Assembly (NCBI RefSeq): GCF_028292805.1
Contig: NZ_JAQGLS010000241.1
Span: forward strand, 1 to 36,751
DNA: 36,751 nucleotides
Source of the DNA: Ramlibacter sp.
GTDB lineage: Bacteria > Pseudomonadota > Gammaproteobacteria > Burkholderiales > Burkholderiaceae_C
Reading direction: 5' to 3'
The notes under the pieces were generated by a model. It was not told where the DNA came from. It worked only from the letters and a program-made list of their open reading frames with translations, and searched no databases. A program made the translations under genes and the position numbers. Below, piece by piece: positions 7,876 to 16,545 of this stretch; position 1 is the stretch's first letter, and each line of letters opens with the position of its first letter.

Positions 7876-8652
7876 TCAGCGGCCGCGCCAGACCGGCGGT
7901 CGCTTCTCGACGAATGCCTGCACGCCTTCGTGGAAATCGGCGCTGCCGTAGCACTCGCGGATCAGGTCTTCGGCGTCGGGCACATCCTGCCGCAGCAGCC
8001 GGTTCAGCATGTGCTTGCTGACACGCTGCGTCACCGGTGCCAGCGCCGCCAGCCGCTCGCACAGCCGCTGGGCGGCGGCGTCCAGCTCTTGCGGCGGCAC
8101 CACCTCCAGCACGAAGCCGCAGTCGCGCGCTTCCTCGGCGTCCAGCAGCTCGGCCAGCAGCAGCAGCCGCTCGACCCGCGGCCGCCCCAGCGCCGCCACC
8201 AGCCGCGCCACATTGGCCGCCGACAGGCAATTGCCCAGCGTGCGCGCAATCGGCACGCCAAAGCGGGTGCCAGGCGTGGCGATGCGGAAGTCGCAGGCCG
8301 TGGCGATGGCCAGGCCGCCGCCGATGGCCCAGCCTTCGACCACGGCCACCGTCGGCATCGGCAACGACTCCACCAGCGCGATGCCGGCGTCGATGCCGCG
8401 CTCGTAGGCCACGCCGGCTTCGCCGTCCTTGAACGACTGGAACTGCGCGATGTCGGTGCCAGCCACGAAGGCCTGGCCGCCGGCGCCCTGGAACCGGACC
8501 ACCCGCACCGTGGAGTCGGCGCGCAGCCGCTCGCAGATCGCGTGCAGCCGCTGGTACATGCCCCAGGTCATGGCATTGCGCGCCTCGGGCCGGTCGAACG
8601 TCACGCGGGCCACGCCGCCGTCGATCCGCAGGTGCAGGTGGGTCTCGCTCAT
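7876..8652 (-). CDS. Enoyl-CoA hydratase/isomerase (crotonase) family protein
   Basis: The 258-residue protein has the crotonase fold landmarks: an oxyanion-hole segment AFVAGTDIAQF, then GWAIGGGLAIATACDFRIAT. At the site of the first catalytic glutamate of hydratases (usual FGQPEI...G), this protein has FGVPIARTLG, with no glutamate. The second acidic position may be kept in RVERLLLLAE. It is therefore more likely an isomerase, a lyase or another CoA-ester enzyme than a true hydratase. The start ATG overlaps the stop of the CoA-transferase gene in an ATGA junction. The operon context (Bug solute-binding protein, CoA-transferase, this protein) suggests uptake, CoA activation and conversion of an organic acid. 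Confidence 0.85.
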   Translation of the reverse strand: MSETHLHLRIDGGVARVTFDRPEARNAMTWGMYQRLHAICERLRADSTVRVVRFQGAGGQAFVAGTDIAQFQSFKDGEAGVAYERGIDAGIALVESLPMPTVAVVEGWAIGGGLAIATACDFRIATPGTRFGVPIARTLGNCLSAANVARLVAALGRPRVERLLLLAELLDAEEARDCGFVLEVVPPQELDAAAQRLCERLAALAPVTQRVSKHMLNRLLRQDVPDAEDLIRECYGSADFHEGVQAFVEKRPPVWRGR

Positions 8653-9905
8653 GGTCCGAAGGCTCCTTGCGACCGCAGCCGCGCACGTTCCTGATCATCC
8701 AGGCCGAGTTCGCCCAGCACCTCGTCGGTGTGCTCGCCAAGCAGCGGCGGGTGCCTGCGCACCTGCTGCGGCGTGCCCGAAAGCTTCACCGCGAAGCCGA
8801 TGTTGGGCACCTTGCCTTCCACCGGGTGGTCGATCTCCATGCGCATGTTGCGCACCTTGGCATGCTCGCTGCCGAAGGCCTCAGGGTAGCTCAGGATCGG
8901 GCCGGCGGGGATGCCGTGGTCCAACAAGGTCTGGACCCAGTGGTCCTTGGTCTGCTGGCGGAAGGTTTTTTCCAGCTCGGCCTCGAGCGCTGGCCGGTTG
9001 GCCAGCCGCAGCGAGATGGTGGAAAAGCGCGGGTCTTGCAGCAGCTCGGTGCGCTCCATCAGCGTGCACAGCTGCACCCACAGCTTCTGGTTGTTGGCGC
9101 CCATCACGAAGTGGCCGTCCGAGGAGGCCATCGCCTGGTACGGCGCCGTCATCTTGTTCGAGGTGCCCAGCGGCTCGGGCGGCTTGCCGGTGCCCCACCA
9201 GTCGCAGATGTCCCAGACGCCGAACGCCATCGCCGAGTCGAACAGCGCCGCATCAATGTGCTGGCCCTGGCCCGAAGCCCTGGCGCCGATGTAGGCCGCC
9301 AAGGTTGCGTAGGTCGCGAACAGCGCGCAGCCGATGTCGGCCACCGGCACGCCGGCCTTCACCGGCGGGCTGTTCGGGTAGCCGGTCACGCTCATCACGC
9401 CCGACATGGCCTGCGCCATCAGGTCGAAGCCGGGGCGGTCGGCCCAGGGGCCGGTCTGGCCAAAGCCCGAGATGCTGGTGTAGACCAGCCGCGGGTTGAC
9501 GTCCTTGAGCACCTCGTAGCCCAGCCCGAGCCGGCGCAGCGCGCCGGGCCGGTAGTTCTCGACCAGGATGTCGGCCTCTTGCGCCAGCTTGAGCAGCACT
9601 TCCTTGCCGGCCGGCGTCTTCAGGTCGAGCGTCACGCTGCGCTTGTTGCGGTTCATGTTGATGAAGCCGAGGCTGTCCGCGCCCTTCATCTTGAAGCCCA
9701 TCGAGCCGCGCGTCTGGTCGCCCGTGCCAGGTGCCTCGATCTTGATCACGTCCGCACCCAGGTCGCCCAGCAGCATGCAGGCATACGGGCCCGCCATCAC
9801 CTGGGAGATGTCGAGGACACGCACGCCTTGCAGGGGAAGGCGTGCTTGCTGGGACGCACCGGCCAGCGGCAGCGGGCGCTGGCCGCCACCAGCGGCCTGG
9901 CTCAC
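8649..9905 (-). CDS. CaiB/BaiF family (class III) CoA-transferase
   Basis: The 418-residue protein is a family III CoA-transferase, which moves CoA between a CoA-ester donor and a carboxylic acid by way of an aspartyl-CoA intermediate. Family features are GVRVLDISQVMAGPYA at the N-terminus, LGADVIKIEAPGTGD, DLKTPAGKE, and PGFDLMAQAMSG, whose Asp is the expected catalytic residue. The start is taken as GTG 9905-9903, which overlaps the stop of the upstream solute-binding protein gene (GTGA). Its own stop overlaps the next start (ATGA), so all three genes are tightly coupled. The acyl substrate cannot be told. Confidence 0.9.
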   Translation of the reverse strand: MSQAAGGGQRPLPLAGASQQARLPLQGVRVLDISQVMAGPYACMLLGDLGADVIKIEAPGTGDQTRGSMGFKMKGADSLGFINMNRNKRSVTLDLKTPAGKEVLLKLAQEADILVENYRPGALRRLGLGYEVLKDVNPRLVYTSISGFGQTGPWADRPGFDLMAQAMSGVMSVTGYPNSPPVKAGVPVADIGCALFATYATLAAYIGARASGQGQHIDAALFDSAMAFGVWDICDWWGTGKPPEPLGTSNKMTAPYQAMASSDGHFVMGANNQKLWVQLCTLMERTELLQDPRFSTISLRLANRPALEAELEKTFRQQTKDHWVQTLLDHGIPAGPILSYPEAFGSEHAKVRNMRMEIDHPVEGKVPNIGFAVKLSGTPQQVRRHPPLLGEHTDEVLGELGLDDQERARLRSQGAFGP

Positions 9906-10870
9906 GTATCCACCTTCACGTTGGCTTCCTTGATCACCTTGGCCCACTTGGCTTGCTCCAGGTGCATGAACTCGGCGAACTTCTCGACCGATCCGCCGCC
10001 ATCCTCGGCGCCGGAAGCTTCCAGCTTCACGATCACGTCGGGCATCGCCAGCACCTTGTTGACGTCCTCGTTCATGCGCTTGGCCATCGCCAGCGGCATC
10101 TTGCCCGGACCGACCAGGCCGTACCAGGTGGTGGCTTCGAAGCCGGGAAAACCCGACTCGGCCATCGTCGGCACCGTCGGGTGGCCGCTGGCGCGTTTCT
10201 GCCGCGTCTGCGCAATGGCCATCGCCTTGCCGTTCTTCACGTGCGGCGTGGCGGCCGTCATCGTGTCGAAGCTGTACTGCACCTGGCCGCCGATCAGGTC
10301 GGTCAGCATCGGGCCCGAGCCTTTGTATGGCACGTGGATCGCCTTCACGCCAGCCTGCAGCATGAACATCTCCAGCGCCAGGTGCTGGGCCGACCCGGGT
10401 CCGGCCGAGCCGAAGCTGATCTTGCCGGGGTTGGCCTTGCACAAGGCCACCAGGTCCTTGACGGTCCTGGCCGGCTGCATCTGGCCGCAGATCAGCAGGT
10501 TGGGCGTGATGCCCACCATGGCGATCGGCTGGAAGTCCTTCTCGGCGTCGTAGCCCAGCTTCTGCAGGTTGGGCATCAGCGCGTGGCTGTTGATGTGCGC
10601 CATGTGCAGCACCGAGCCGTCGGCGGGCTGCTTGGACACATAGTCGGAGGCGATGGTGCCGGAGGCGCCGGCCTTGTTTTCCACCAGCACCTGGGTCTTC
10701 CACATCTCGCCAAGCTTCTGGCCGATCACGCGCGCCAGGATGTCGGTTCCGCCGCCGGGCGCGAAACCCACGATGATGCGCACCGGGCCGGTGGGCAGGT
10801 TCTGGGCCCAGGCGGACATGGGCAGGGCGATGGAGGCGGCGGCGCCGGCGACGAAGGTTCTGCGTTGCAT
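9902..10870 (-). CDS. Bug family (TctC-like) periplasmic solute-binding protein
   Basis: The 322-residue protein belongs to the tripartite tricarboxylate transporter receptor family that is greatly expanded in Burkholderiales. It has a twin-arginine-like or Sec signal peptide (MQRRTF...SAWAQN), then GPVRIIVGFAPGGGTDILAR and VPYKGSGPMLTDLIGGQVQY, both family hallmarks. The ATG at 10870 has AGGAG 8 bases upstream. No TctA/TctB membrane genes are nearby, as is usual for orphan Bug proteins. It heads a coupled operon with a CoA-transferase and a crotonase-fold protein, so it probably captures the acid they process. Confidence 0.9.
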   Translation of the reverse strand: MQRRTFVAGAAASIALPMSAWAQNLPTGPVRIIVGFAPGGGTDILARVIGQKLGEMWKTQVLVENKAGASGTIASDYVSKQPADGSVLHMAHINSHALMPNLQKLGYDAEKDFQPIAMVGITPNLLICGQMQPARTVKDLVALCKANPGKISFGSAGPGSAQHLALEMFMLQAGVKAIHVPYKGSGPMLTDLIGGQVQYSFDTMTAATPHVKNGKAMAIAQTRQKRASGHPTVPTMAESGFPGFEATTWYGLVGPGKMPLAMAKRMNEDVNKVLAMPDVIVKLEASGAEDGGGSVEKFAEFMHLEQAKWAKVIKEANVKVDT

Positions 10871-10890
10871 GGTTTGTCTCCTGTGAAATG

Positions 10891-10914
10891 AAAAAAGGGT
10901 GCCTCGCGGCACCC
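10891..10914 (-). terminator. Intrinsic terminator after the aminotransferase gene
   Basis: On the minus strand a perfect 7-bp stem GGGTGCC/GGCACCC with a 4-base loop is followed by six Ts (10896-10891). It lies 9 bases after the aminotransferase stop and about 20 bases before the start of the Bug gene. It separates the two minus-strand units, so the Bug gene needs its own promoter or read-through. Confidence 0.85.
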
Positions 10915-10922
10915 GGACTTCG

Positions 10923-12152
10923 TTACGCCGCCTTCTGCAGGGCGACCGGGGCCGGGTGGCCGGCGAAATACTCCATCGCGGCGGCCACTCCCGAGCCGGC
11001 CAGCTTGATGCCCATGAGCTTCATGCCCATCTCGCAACCCGCCAGCGCCGCCATCAGGGTCAGGTCATTGCAGTCGCCCAGGTGGCCGATGCGGAACATG
11101 CGGCCCTTGACCTTGCCCAGACCGGTGCCCAGCGACAGGTCGAAGCGCTCGTAGATCAGCTTGCGAAGCGCGTCGGCGTCCACGCCTTCCGGCGTGATCA
11201 CGCCGGTGAGCACCGGCGACTGGCTGGCCACTTCGTTGCACTGGATCTCCAGGCCCCAGGCCTTGACGCCAGCGCGCACGCCCGCGCCCCAGCGGCGATG
11301 CCGGGCGAAGGTGCCTTCCAGCCCGCCATGGTGCGGATCCAGCAGCATGTCGCAGGCTTCGGTCAGCGCGTACAGCAGGTTGGTGTTGGGGGTGTAAGGC
11401 CAGTAGCCCGTCTTGTTCATCTCGACGATCTCGTCCCAGGCCCAGAATGCCCTGGGCAGCTTGGCCGTCTGGCTGGCCGCCAGCGCCTTTGGCGACAGCG
11501 CATTGAAGCTGATGCCCGGCGGCAGCATCAAGCCTTTTTGCGAGCCGCTGATGGTGACGTCCACGCCCCACTCGTCGTGCTTGTACTCGGCCGAAGCCAG
11601 GCCGGAGATGCTGTCGACCAGCAGCAGCGCGGGATGCCTGGCCGCGTCGATGGCGCGCCGCACCGCCAGGATGCTGCTGGTGGCGCCGGTGGACGTTTCG
11701 TTGTGCACCACGCACACGGCCTTGATGGCGTGGCCGGTGTCGGCCTTCAGGCGCTCCTCGATCAGGTGCGCCTGCACGCCCTTGCGCCAGCCTTCGGTGC
11801 CCGGCAAGCCGAGGAACTCGACCTTCAGGCCCAGGCGGGTCGCCATCTTGTCCCACAGCGCGGCAAAGTGGCCGGTCTCGTACATCAGCACGTGGTCGCC
11901 GGGGCTGAGCGTGTTGACCAGAGCAGCTTCCCACGCGCCGGTGCCCGAAGCCGGATAGATCACGACCGGGTGCCTGGTCTGGAAGATCTGCTGGATGCCC
12001 TTGAGCACGCGCAGCCCCAGCGCCCCGAACTCCGGGCCGCGGTGGTCGATGGTGGGCAGACTCATGGCCCGCAGGATGCGATCCGGCACCGGCGACGGGC
12101 CCGGGATCTGCAGGAAGTGGCGGCCGGTGGGATGGAAGTCAAGGGTCAGCAT
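10923..12152 (-). CDS. Class V aminotransferase (serine/alanine-glyoxylate type)
   Basis: The 409-residue protein is a PLP-dependent fold-type I enzyme of the serine-glyoxylate/alanine-glyoxylate aminotransferase group. Landmarks are the N-terminal LQIPGPSPVPDRILRAM, TIDHRGPEF, PASGTGAWEAAL, the Asp in LLLVDSISGL, and ISGSQKGLMLPPG with the Schiff-base lysine. It would convert glyoxylate or a related oxoacid with an amino donor. The ATG at 12152 was chosen over an upstream alternative because a GGAG lies 11-12 bases before it and the family begins with LDFHPTGRHFLQIPGPS. It is divergent from the GntR gene, and two matching operator-like sites lie in the shared promoter region, so it is a likely target. 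Confidence 0.9.
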   Translation of the reverse strand: MLTLDFHPTGRHFLQIPGPSPVPDRILRAMSLPTIDHRGPEFGALGLRVLKGIQQIFQTRHPVVIYPASGTGAWEAALVNTLSPGDHVLMYETGHFAALWDKMATRLGLKVEFLGLPGTEGWRKGVQAHLIEERLKADTGHAIKAVCVVHNETSTGATSSILAVRRAIDAARHPALLLVDSISGLASAEYKHDEWGVDVTISGSQKGLMLPPGISFNALSPKALAASQTAKLPRAFWAWDEIVEMNKTGYWPYTPNTNLLYALTEACDMLLDPHHGGLEGTFARHRRWGAGVRAGVKAWGLEIQCNEVASQSPVLTGVITPEGVDADALRKLIYERFDLSLGTGLGKVKGRMFRIGHLGDCNDLTLMAALAGCEMGMKLMGIKLAGSGVAAAMEYFAGHPAPVALQKAA

Positions 12153-12179
12153 GCGTCGGGTTCTCCGGGGAATGGCGGC

Positions 12180-12208
12180 AATTTTTGCATACAAAAGCTT
12201 CTTGTCAA
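12180..12208 (-). promoter_or_regulatory. Probable promoter of the aminotransferase gene
   Basis: The minus strand has a perfect TTGACA at 12208-12203. A weak -10-like AAAAAT follows after 16 bases (12186-12181). The operator-like palindrome at 12183-12196 covers the space between the boxes and the -10, so binding there should block RNA polymerase. Confidence 0.55.
12183..12196. promoter_or_regulatory. GntR-type operator, copy 1
   Basis: TTTTGCATACAAAA is a near-perfect palindrome (TTTTG/CAAAA around CATA), of the size usual for FCD-type GntR regulators. A second copy is at 12259-12272, with centres 76 bases apart. The sites sit on the two divergent promoters and are the only AT-rich islands in this GC-rich stretch. 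Confidence 0.65.
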
Positions 12209-12244
12209 TGGCATATACCTCTCAGGGAATCTACCAATCGGCTT

Positions 12245-12273
12245 TTGACAGCAGCTTCGTTTGCATACAAAAT
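12245..12273 (+). promoter_or_regulatory. Probable promoter of the GntR-led operon
   Basis: A perfect TTGACA at 12245-12250 is followed after 15-17 bases by weak -10 candidates (TACAAA at 12266 or CAAAAT at 12268). The second operator copy covers the -10, which predicts autorepression of the GntR gene. The start codon is at 12281, so the leader would be very short. Confidence 0.55.
12259..12272. promoter_or_regulatory. GntR-type operator, copy 2
   Basis: GTTTGCATACAAAA repeats copy 1 (12183-12196) except for its first base. It overlaps the -10 region of the rightward promoter and ends 8 bases before the GntR start codon. Confidence 0.65.
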
Positions 12274-12280
12274 CCGTGGC

Positions 12281-12982
12281 ATGACTGCTGAAGTGATCGT
12301 GATCCCCCGCGCCGCCCTCCATGAGCAGGTGGCGCAACGCCTGCGGCAGATGCTGGTCGAAGGCGAGATCGCGCCCGGCGCCAAGCTCAACGAGCGCGAG
12401 CTGGCCGAGCAGCTGGCGGTGTCGCGCACCCCGCTGCGCGAGGCCATCAAGATGCTGGCCGCCGAGGGCCTGGTGGAATTGCTGCCCAATCGTGGCGCCA
12501 TCGCGGTGTCGCTGCGCGAGTCGGACGTGCTGCACACCTTCGAGCTGATGGCGGGGCTGGAGGCGATGTCGGGCGAGCTGGCGGCCCAGCGCGTCACCGT
12601 CACCGAGCTGGCCGAGATCCAGGCCATGCACTACGAGATGATGGCCGCCTACACCCGGCGCGACCTGTCGGCCTACTACAGCATCAACGCGCGCATCCAC
12701 GCCGCCATCAGCGCCGCCGCCAAGAACCCGGTGCTGGCCGGCGTCTACGGCCAGGTCAACGCCCGCCTGCAAGCCCTGCGCTTTCGCTCCAACCAGGACG
12801 GCGAGAAGTGGAAGCGTGCCGTCCAGGAACACGAAATGATGATTGAAGCCCTGGTCGCGCGCGACGCCGCCGCGATGCGCGACGTGCTGCTGGCCCATCT
12901 GCGCAACAAGCGCGACACCGTGCTGGAACAGCTGCGCGCCGCCCAGGAGCAACAGCAGCCGCGCGCGCGCGAGGTCTCGTGA
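12281..12982 (+). CDS. GntR family transcriptional regulator (FCD subfamily)
   Basis: The 233-residue protein has an N-terminal winged helix-turn-helix (LHEQVAQRLRQMLVEGEI, then LNERELAEQLAVSRTPLREA) and a C-terminal helical FCD ligand-binding domain with Asp/His positions typical of metal-assisted acid sensing (INARIHAAI, VQEHEMMIEAL). Such regulators usually sense small organic acids and repress catabolic genes. The ATG at 12281 gives the normal family length; earlier in-frame starts would run through the operator. It overlaps the next gene by a GTGA junction and faces the aminotransferase gene, so it likely controls both directions. Confidence 0.9.
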   Translation: MTAEVIVIPRAALHEQVAQRLRQMLVEGEIAPGAKLNERELAEQLAVSRTPLREAIKMLAAEGLVELLPNRGAIAVSLRESDVLHTFELMAGLEAMSGELAAQRVTVTELAEIQAMHYEMMAAYTRRDLSAYYSINARIHAAISAAAKNPVLAGVYGQVNARLQALRFRSNQDGEKWKRAVQEHEMMIEALVARDAAAMRDVLLAHLRNKRDTVLEQLRAAQEQQQPRAREVS

Positions 12983-15900
12983 ACGCGCCGCCGCCGCCCC
13001 TGAAGGTCACCCGCGAAGCGGCCGCCCTGGCCTACGACAGCGTCGCCCGCGCCAGCAACGAGGTGGCCGGCCGGCTGGCGCAGCGGCTGGCCAGCGAAAC
13101 CAGCGGCGAGGTGCTGTTCACGCCGGCCGACCGCGGCCGCTACGCCACCGATGCCTCCATCTACCAGGTGGTGCCGGTCGGCGTGTTCGTGCCGCGCACC
13201 GCCGCAGACACGTGCATCGCGCTGGACATCTGCCGCGACCTGAAGGTGCCGATGGTGCCGCGCGGCGGCGGCACCAGCCAGTGCGGCCAGACCGTCGGCG
13301 CCGGGCTGGTGATCGATTTTTCCAAGCACGTGTGCAACGTGCTGGATATCAACGTGCCCCAGCGCATCGTGACGGTGGAGCCTGGCATCGTGCTGGACCG
13401 CCTGAACGCCCAGCTGAAAAAGCTCAAGCTCTGGTACCCGGTGGACGTCTCCACCGCGGCCCAGGCCACGCTGGGCGGCATGGCCGGCAACAACTCCTGC
13501 GGCAGCCGCAGCATCGCCTACGGCAACATGGTGCACAACGTGCTCGGTGCCCAGGCCTGGACCTCCGACGGCGTGCTGCACCGCTTCGGCCGTTTCGAAG
13601 ACAGCACCGGCGCCGCCCGCGCGATGGGCGAGCGGGTACGCGACCTGGCCCAGGCGCTGCGTCCCGAGATCGAGGAGCGCTGGCCCAAGGTGCTGCGCCG
13701 CGTTGGCGGCTACAACCTGGACGTGTTCCACAACCAGAACGAGCGGCCCTACACCGGCGACGGCAGCGTCAACCTGGCCCACCTGCTGATCGGCAGCGAA
13801 GGAACGCTGGCATTGACCAAGAGCCTGACGCTGCGGCTGTCCGAGCTGCCGCGCGCCAGGGTGCTGGGCGTGGTCAACTTCCCGACCTTCCACCAGGCGA
13901 TGGACTCGGCCCAGCACATCGTCAAGCTGGGCGGCGAAGGCAGCCTGACGGCGGTGGAACTGGTCGACCGCACGATGATCGAGCTGTCGCTGCAGAACCC
14001 CGCGTTCGCGCCGACCGTGCGCAGCGCCTTGATCGGCAGCCCCGACGCCGTGCTGCTGGTGGAGTTCGCCGGCAGCGACAAGGCGCAGCTGCTGCGCAAA
14101 CTGGCCGAGCTGCAGGAGCTGATGGGCGACCTGGGCCTGCCAGGCTCGGTGGTGCTGATGCCCGACGAGACCGCGCAGAAAAACCTGTGGGAAGTGCGCA
14201 AGGCGGGCCTGAACATCATGATGAGCCTCAAGGGCGACGGCAAGCCGGTCAGCTTCATCGAAGACTGCGCGGTGCCGCTGGAGCACCTGGCCGAATACAC
14301 CAGTGCGCTGACCGAGGTGTTCCACCGGCACGAAACCCGCGGCACCTGGTACGCCCACGCCTCTGTCGGCACGCTGCACGTGCGGCCGATCCTGGACATG
14401 CGCACCAATGGCGCGCCGCGCATGCGCGAGATCGCGCAGGAAGCCTCGGCGCTGGTGCGAAAGTTCAAGGGCGCCTACAGCGGCGAGCACGGCGACGGGC
14501 TGTGCCGTGGCGAATGGATCCAGTGGCAGTTCGGCCCGAAGATCGATGCCGCCTTCGGCGAGATCAAGCGCCTGTTCGATCCGATTTCGCTGCTGAGCCC
14601 GCAGCGCATCGTCAACCCGCCGGCGATGGACGACACGCGGCTGATGCGCTTTCCGCCAAGCTACAAGGTGATCCCGCTAGTGCCGGCGCTGGACTGGAGC
14701 GGCTGGGACGTGCAGAACGACCCCGCCACCGAACAGACCACCGCGCCGGGCACCGGCGGCGACCCCGCCAAGGGATTGGCCAAGGCGGTGGAGATGTGCA
14801 ACAACAACGGCCACTGCCGCAAGTTCGACGCCGGCACCATGTGCCCGAGCTACCGCGTCACGCGCGACGAGCAGCACCTGACGCGCGGCCGCGCCAACAC
14901 CCTGCGGCTGGCCATGAGCGGCCAGCTCGGGCCCGATGGCCTGGCGAGCGAGCAAGTGCGGCAGGCGCTGGACCTGTGCGTCAGCTGCAAGGGCTGCAAG
15001 CGCGACTGCCCGACCGGCGTCGACATGGCCCGCATGAAGATCGAGTTCCTGCATGCTGATCGCCGGAAAAACGGCTGGTCGCTCAAGGACCGGCTGGTGG
15101 CGCAGCTGCCCGAGTACGCGCGGCTGGCCAGCCGCTTCGCGGGCTTGCTGAACCTGCGCAACCGAAACGGCACGCTGGCCGCGCTGGGCGAGAAATTCCT
15201 GGGCTTCTCGGCAAAGCGCGGCTTGCCTGAATGGCAGGCCAGGCACTTCTTCAACAGCGGCGTGACCGGCGCGACGCGCGAGCAGGTGCTGGCATCGGAC
15301 AAGCCGGTGGTGCTGTTCGTCGACACCTTCAACGGCTTCTTCGAATCGGCCAACGCCCACGCCGCACACCGTGTGCTGGAAGCGGCGGGCTACACCGTGC
15401 ACATCGCCGCCAAGCACGGGGGCGACGGCAAGCACCTGTGCTGCGGCCGCACCTACCTGGCCAGCGGCATGGTCGATGAAGCAAAGGCCAAGGCCGGCGA
15501 GCTGCTGCGGGCCATGCAGCCGTTCGCGGCCAGGGGGATCGCGATCGTGGGGCTGGAGCCGTCCTGCCTGCTGACGCTGCGCGACGAAATGACGGCCATG
15601 GGCCTGGGCGCGCCGGCCCAGGCACTGGCGGCGCAGGCCCTGCTGCTGGAGGAATTCCTGGCGCGCGAAGCCCAGGCCGGCAAGCTGGAGACACTGCGCG
15701 GCAAGCTGCGTCCGCTGAACCAGGCTGTGCTGGTGCACGGGCATTGCCATCAGAAGGCGTTTGGCGCCATCGCACCGGTGCTGGAGGTGCTCAGGCTGGT
15801 GCCGGGCGTGCAGCCGCAACTGATCGAATCCAGCTGTTGCGGCATGGCCGGCAGCTTCGGCTACGAGGCCAGGCACCATGCCGTCTCGATGGCGATGGCC

Positions 15901-16047
15901 GAACTGAGCCTGCTGCCGGCGGTGCGGGCCGCGCCCGATGCGGTGGTGGTGGCCGACGGCACCAGCTGCCGCCACCAGATCCACGATGGCGCGGGCCGCA
16001 CGGCGGTGCATGCGGCGGTGTTGCTGGCCGGGCAGCTGGCCGGGTAG
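12979..16047 (+). CDS. FAD-linked D-2-hydroxyacid dehydrogenase with Fe-S domain (D-lactate/D-2-hydroxyglutarate type)
   Basis: The 1022-residue protein joins a PCMH-type FAD-binding domain (VPRGGGTSQCGQTVGAG near residue 95, TLGGMAGNNSCGSRS near 165) and an FAD-oxidase C-terminal domain (YSGEHGDGLCRGEW near 500). Ferredoxin-like cluster motifs follow near 606-625 (CNNNGHCRKFDAGTMCPSYR) and 667 (CVSCKGCKRDCP). Two CCG domains end the protein (HLCCGRTYLASG near 820, SSCCGMAGSFGYE near 951). This layout fits large D-lactate and D-2-hydroxyglutarate dehydrogenases such as Dld-II and YdiJ, which pass electrons to a quinone or electron carrier. The start is GTG, overlapping the GntR stop. The exact substrate is open; context suggests a sugar-derived or C4 hydroxyacid. 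Confidence 0.9.
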   Translation: MNAPPPPLKVTREAAALAYDSVARASNEVAGRLAQRLASETSGEVLFTPADRGRYATDASIYQVVPVGVFVPRTAADTCIALDICRDLKVPMVPRGGGTSQCGQTVGAGLVIDFSKHVCNVLDINVPQRIVTVEPGIVLDRLNAQLKKLKLWYPVDVSTAAQATLGGMAGNNSCGSRSIAYGNMVHNVLGAQAWTSDGVLHRFGRFEDSTGAARAMGERVRDLAQALRPEIEERWPKVLRRVGGYNLDVFHNQNERPYTGDGSVNLAHLLIGSEGTLALTKSLTLRLSELPRARVLGVVNFPTFHQAMDSAQHIVKLGGEGSLTAVELVDRTMIELSLQNPAFAPTVRSALIGSPDAVLLVEFAGSDKAQLLRKLAELQELMGDLGLPGSVVLMPDETAQKNLWEVRKAGLNIMMSLKGDGKPVSFIEDCAVPLEHLAEYTSALTEVFHRHETRGTWYAHASVGTLHVRPILDMRTNGAPRMREIAQEASALVRKFKGAYSGEHGDGLCRGEWIQWQFGPKIDAAFGEIKRLFDPISLLSPQRIVNPPAMDDTRLMRFPPSYKVIPLVPALDWSGWDVQNDPATEQTTAPGTGGDPAKGLAKAVEMCNNNGHCRKFDAGTMCPSYRVTRDEQHLTRGRANTLRLAMSGQLGPDGLASEQVRQALDLCVSCKGCKRDCPTGVDMARMKIEFLHADRRKNGWSLKDRLVAQLPEYARLASRFAGLLNLRNRNGTLAALGEKFLGFSAKRGLPEWQARHFFNSGVTGATREQVLASDKPVVLFVDTFNGFFESANAHAAHRVLEAAGYTVHIAAKHGGDGKHLCCGRTYLASGMVDEAKAKAGELLRAMQPFAARGIAIVGLEPSCLLTLRDEMTAMGLGAPAQALAAQALLLEEFLAREAQAGKLETLRGKLRPLNQAVLVHGHCHQKAFGAIAPVLEVLRLVPGVQPQLIESSCCGMAGSFGYEARHHAVSMAMAELSLLPAVRAAPDAVVVADGTSCRHQIHDGAGRTAVHAAVLLAGQLAG

Positions 16048-16068
16048 GTCGGGGAAGCGCCAGCCGAC

Positions 16069-16545
16069 GTGTTGTCCATGCACAATGCGCGGGTGACGCC
16101 ACCCTGCCTGATCCGCGCCGCCCTGCCCTCCGACGAAGCTGCCTGGCGCGGCCTCTGGCGCGGGTACTGCGAGTTCTACCGCATCCGCCTGCCCGACGAG
16201 GTCAGCAACCGGACCTGGCAACGTATCCTCGACCCCGACTCCGCCGTGATGTGCATCGTCGCCGAGGTCGAAGGCCAGGTGCTCGGCTTCGCCAACTGCG
16301 TGGTCCATGAAAACACCTGGGAGTCACAGCCGGTCTGCTACCTGGAAGACCTGTTCGTCGCGCCGGCGGCCCGTGGCCATGGCGCAGGCCGCGCGCTGGT
16401 CGAGTGGCTGCACAACGCCATGCGCGCCGAAGGCTGGGCCCGTGTCTACTGGATGACCCAGACCGACAACGCGCAGGCGCGGCGCCTGTACGACCAGCTC
16501 GCGACGGCCGACGGCTTCGTGCGCTACGTGCTGCGCCCGCGATGA
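16069..16545 (+). CDS. GNAT family N-acetyltransferase
   Basis: The protein of about 158 residues has the GNAT acetyl-CoA motif in CYLEDLFVAPAARGHGAGRA and the C-terminal WMTQTDNAQARRLYDQL helix. It would acetylate an amine on a small molecule or protein. The start is uncertain: GTG at 16069 has GGGGAAG about 10 bases upstream, while ATG at 16078 gives a shorter start (MHNARV). The gene lies 21 bases after the dehydrogenase and overlaps the kinase gene by ATGA. Its role in a hydroxyacid catabolic operon is not obvious. Confidence 0.85.
   Translation: MLSMHNARVTPPCLIRAALPSDEAAWRGLWRGYCEFYRIRLPDEVSNRTWQRILDPDSAVMCIVAEVEGQVLGFANCVVHENTWESQPVCYLEDLFVAPAARGHGAGRALVEWLHNAMRAEGWARVYWMTQTDNAQARRLYDQLATADGFVRYVLRPR

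Noticed and set aside
12745-16308. Long minus-strand frames opposite the FAD/Fe-S dehydrogenase
   Set aside because: Shadow frames; the plus strand carries continuous FAD, Fe-S and CCG motifs.
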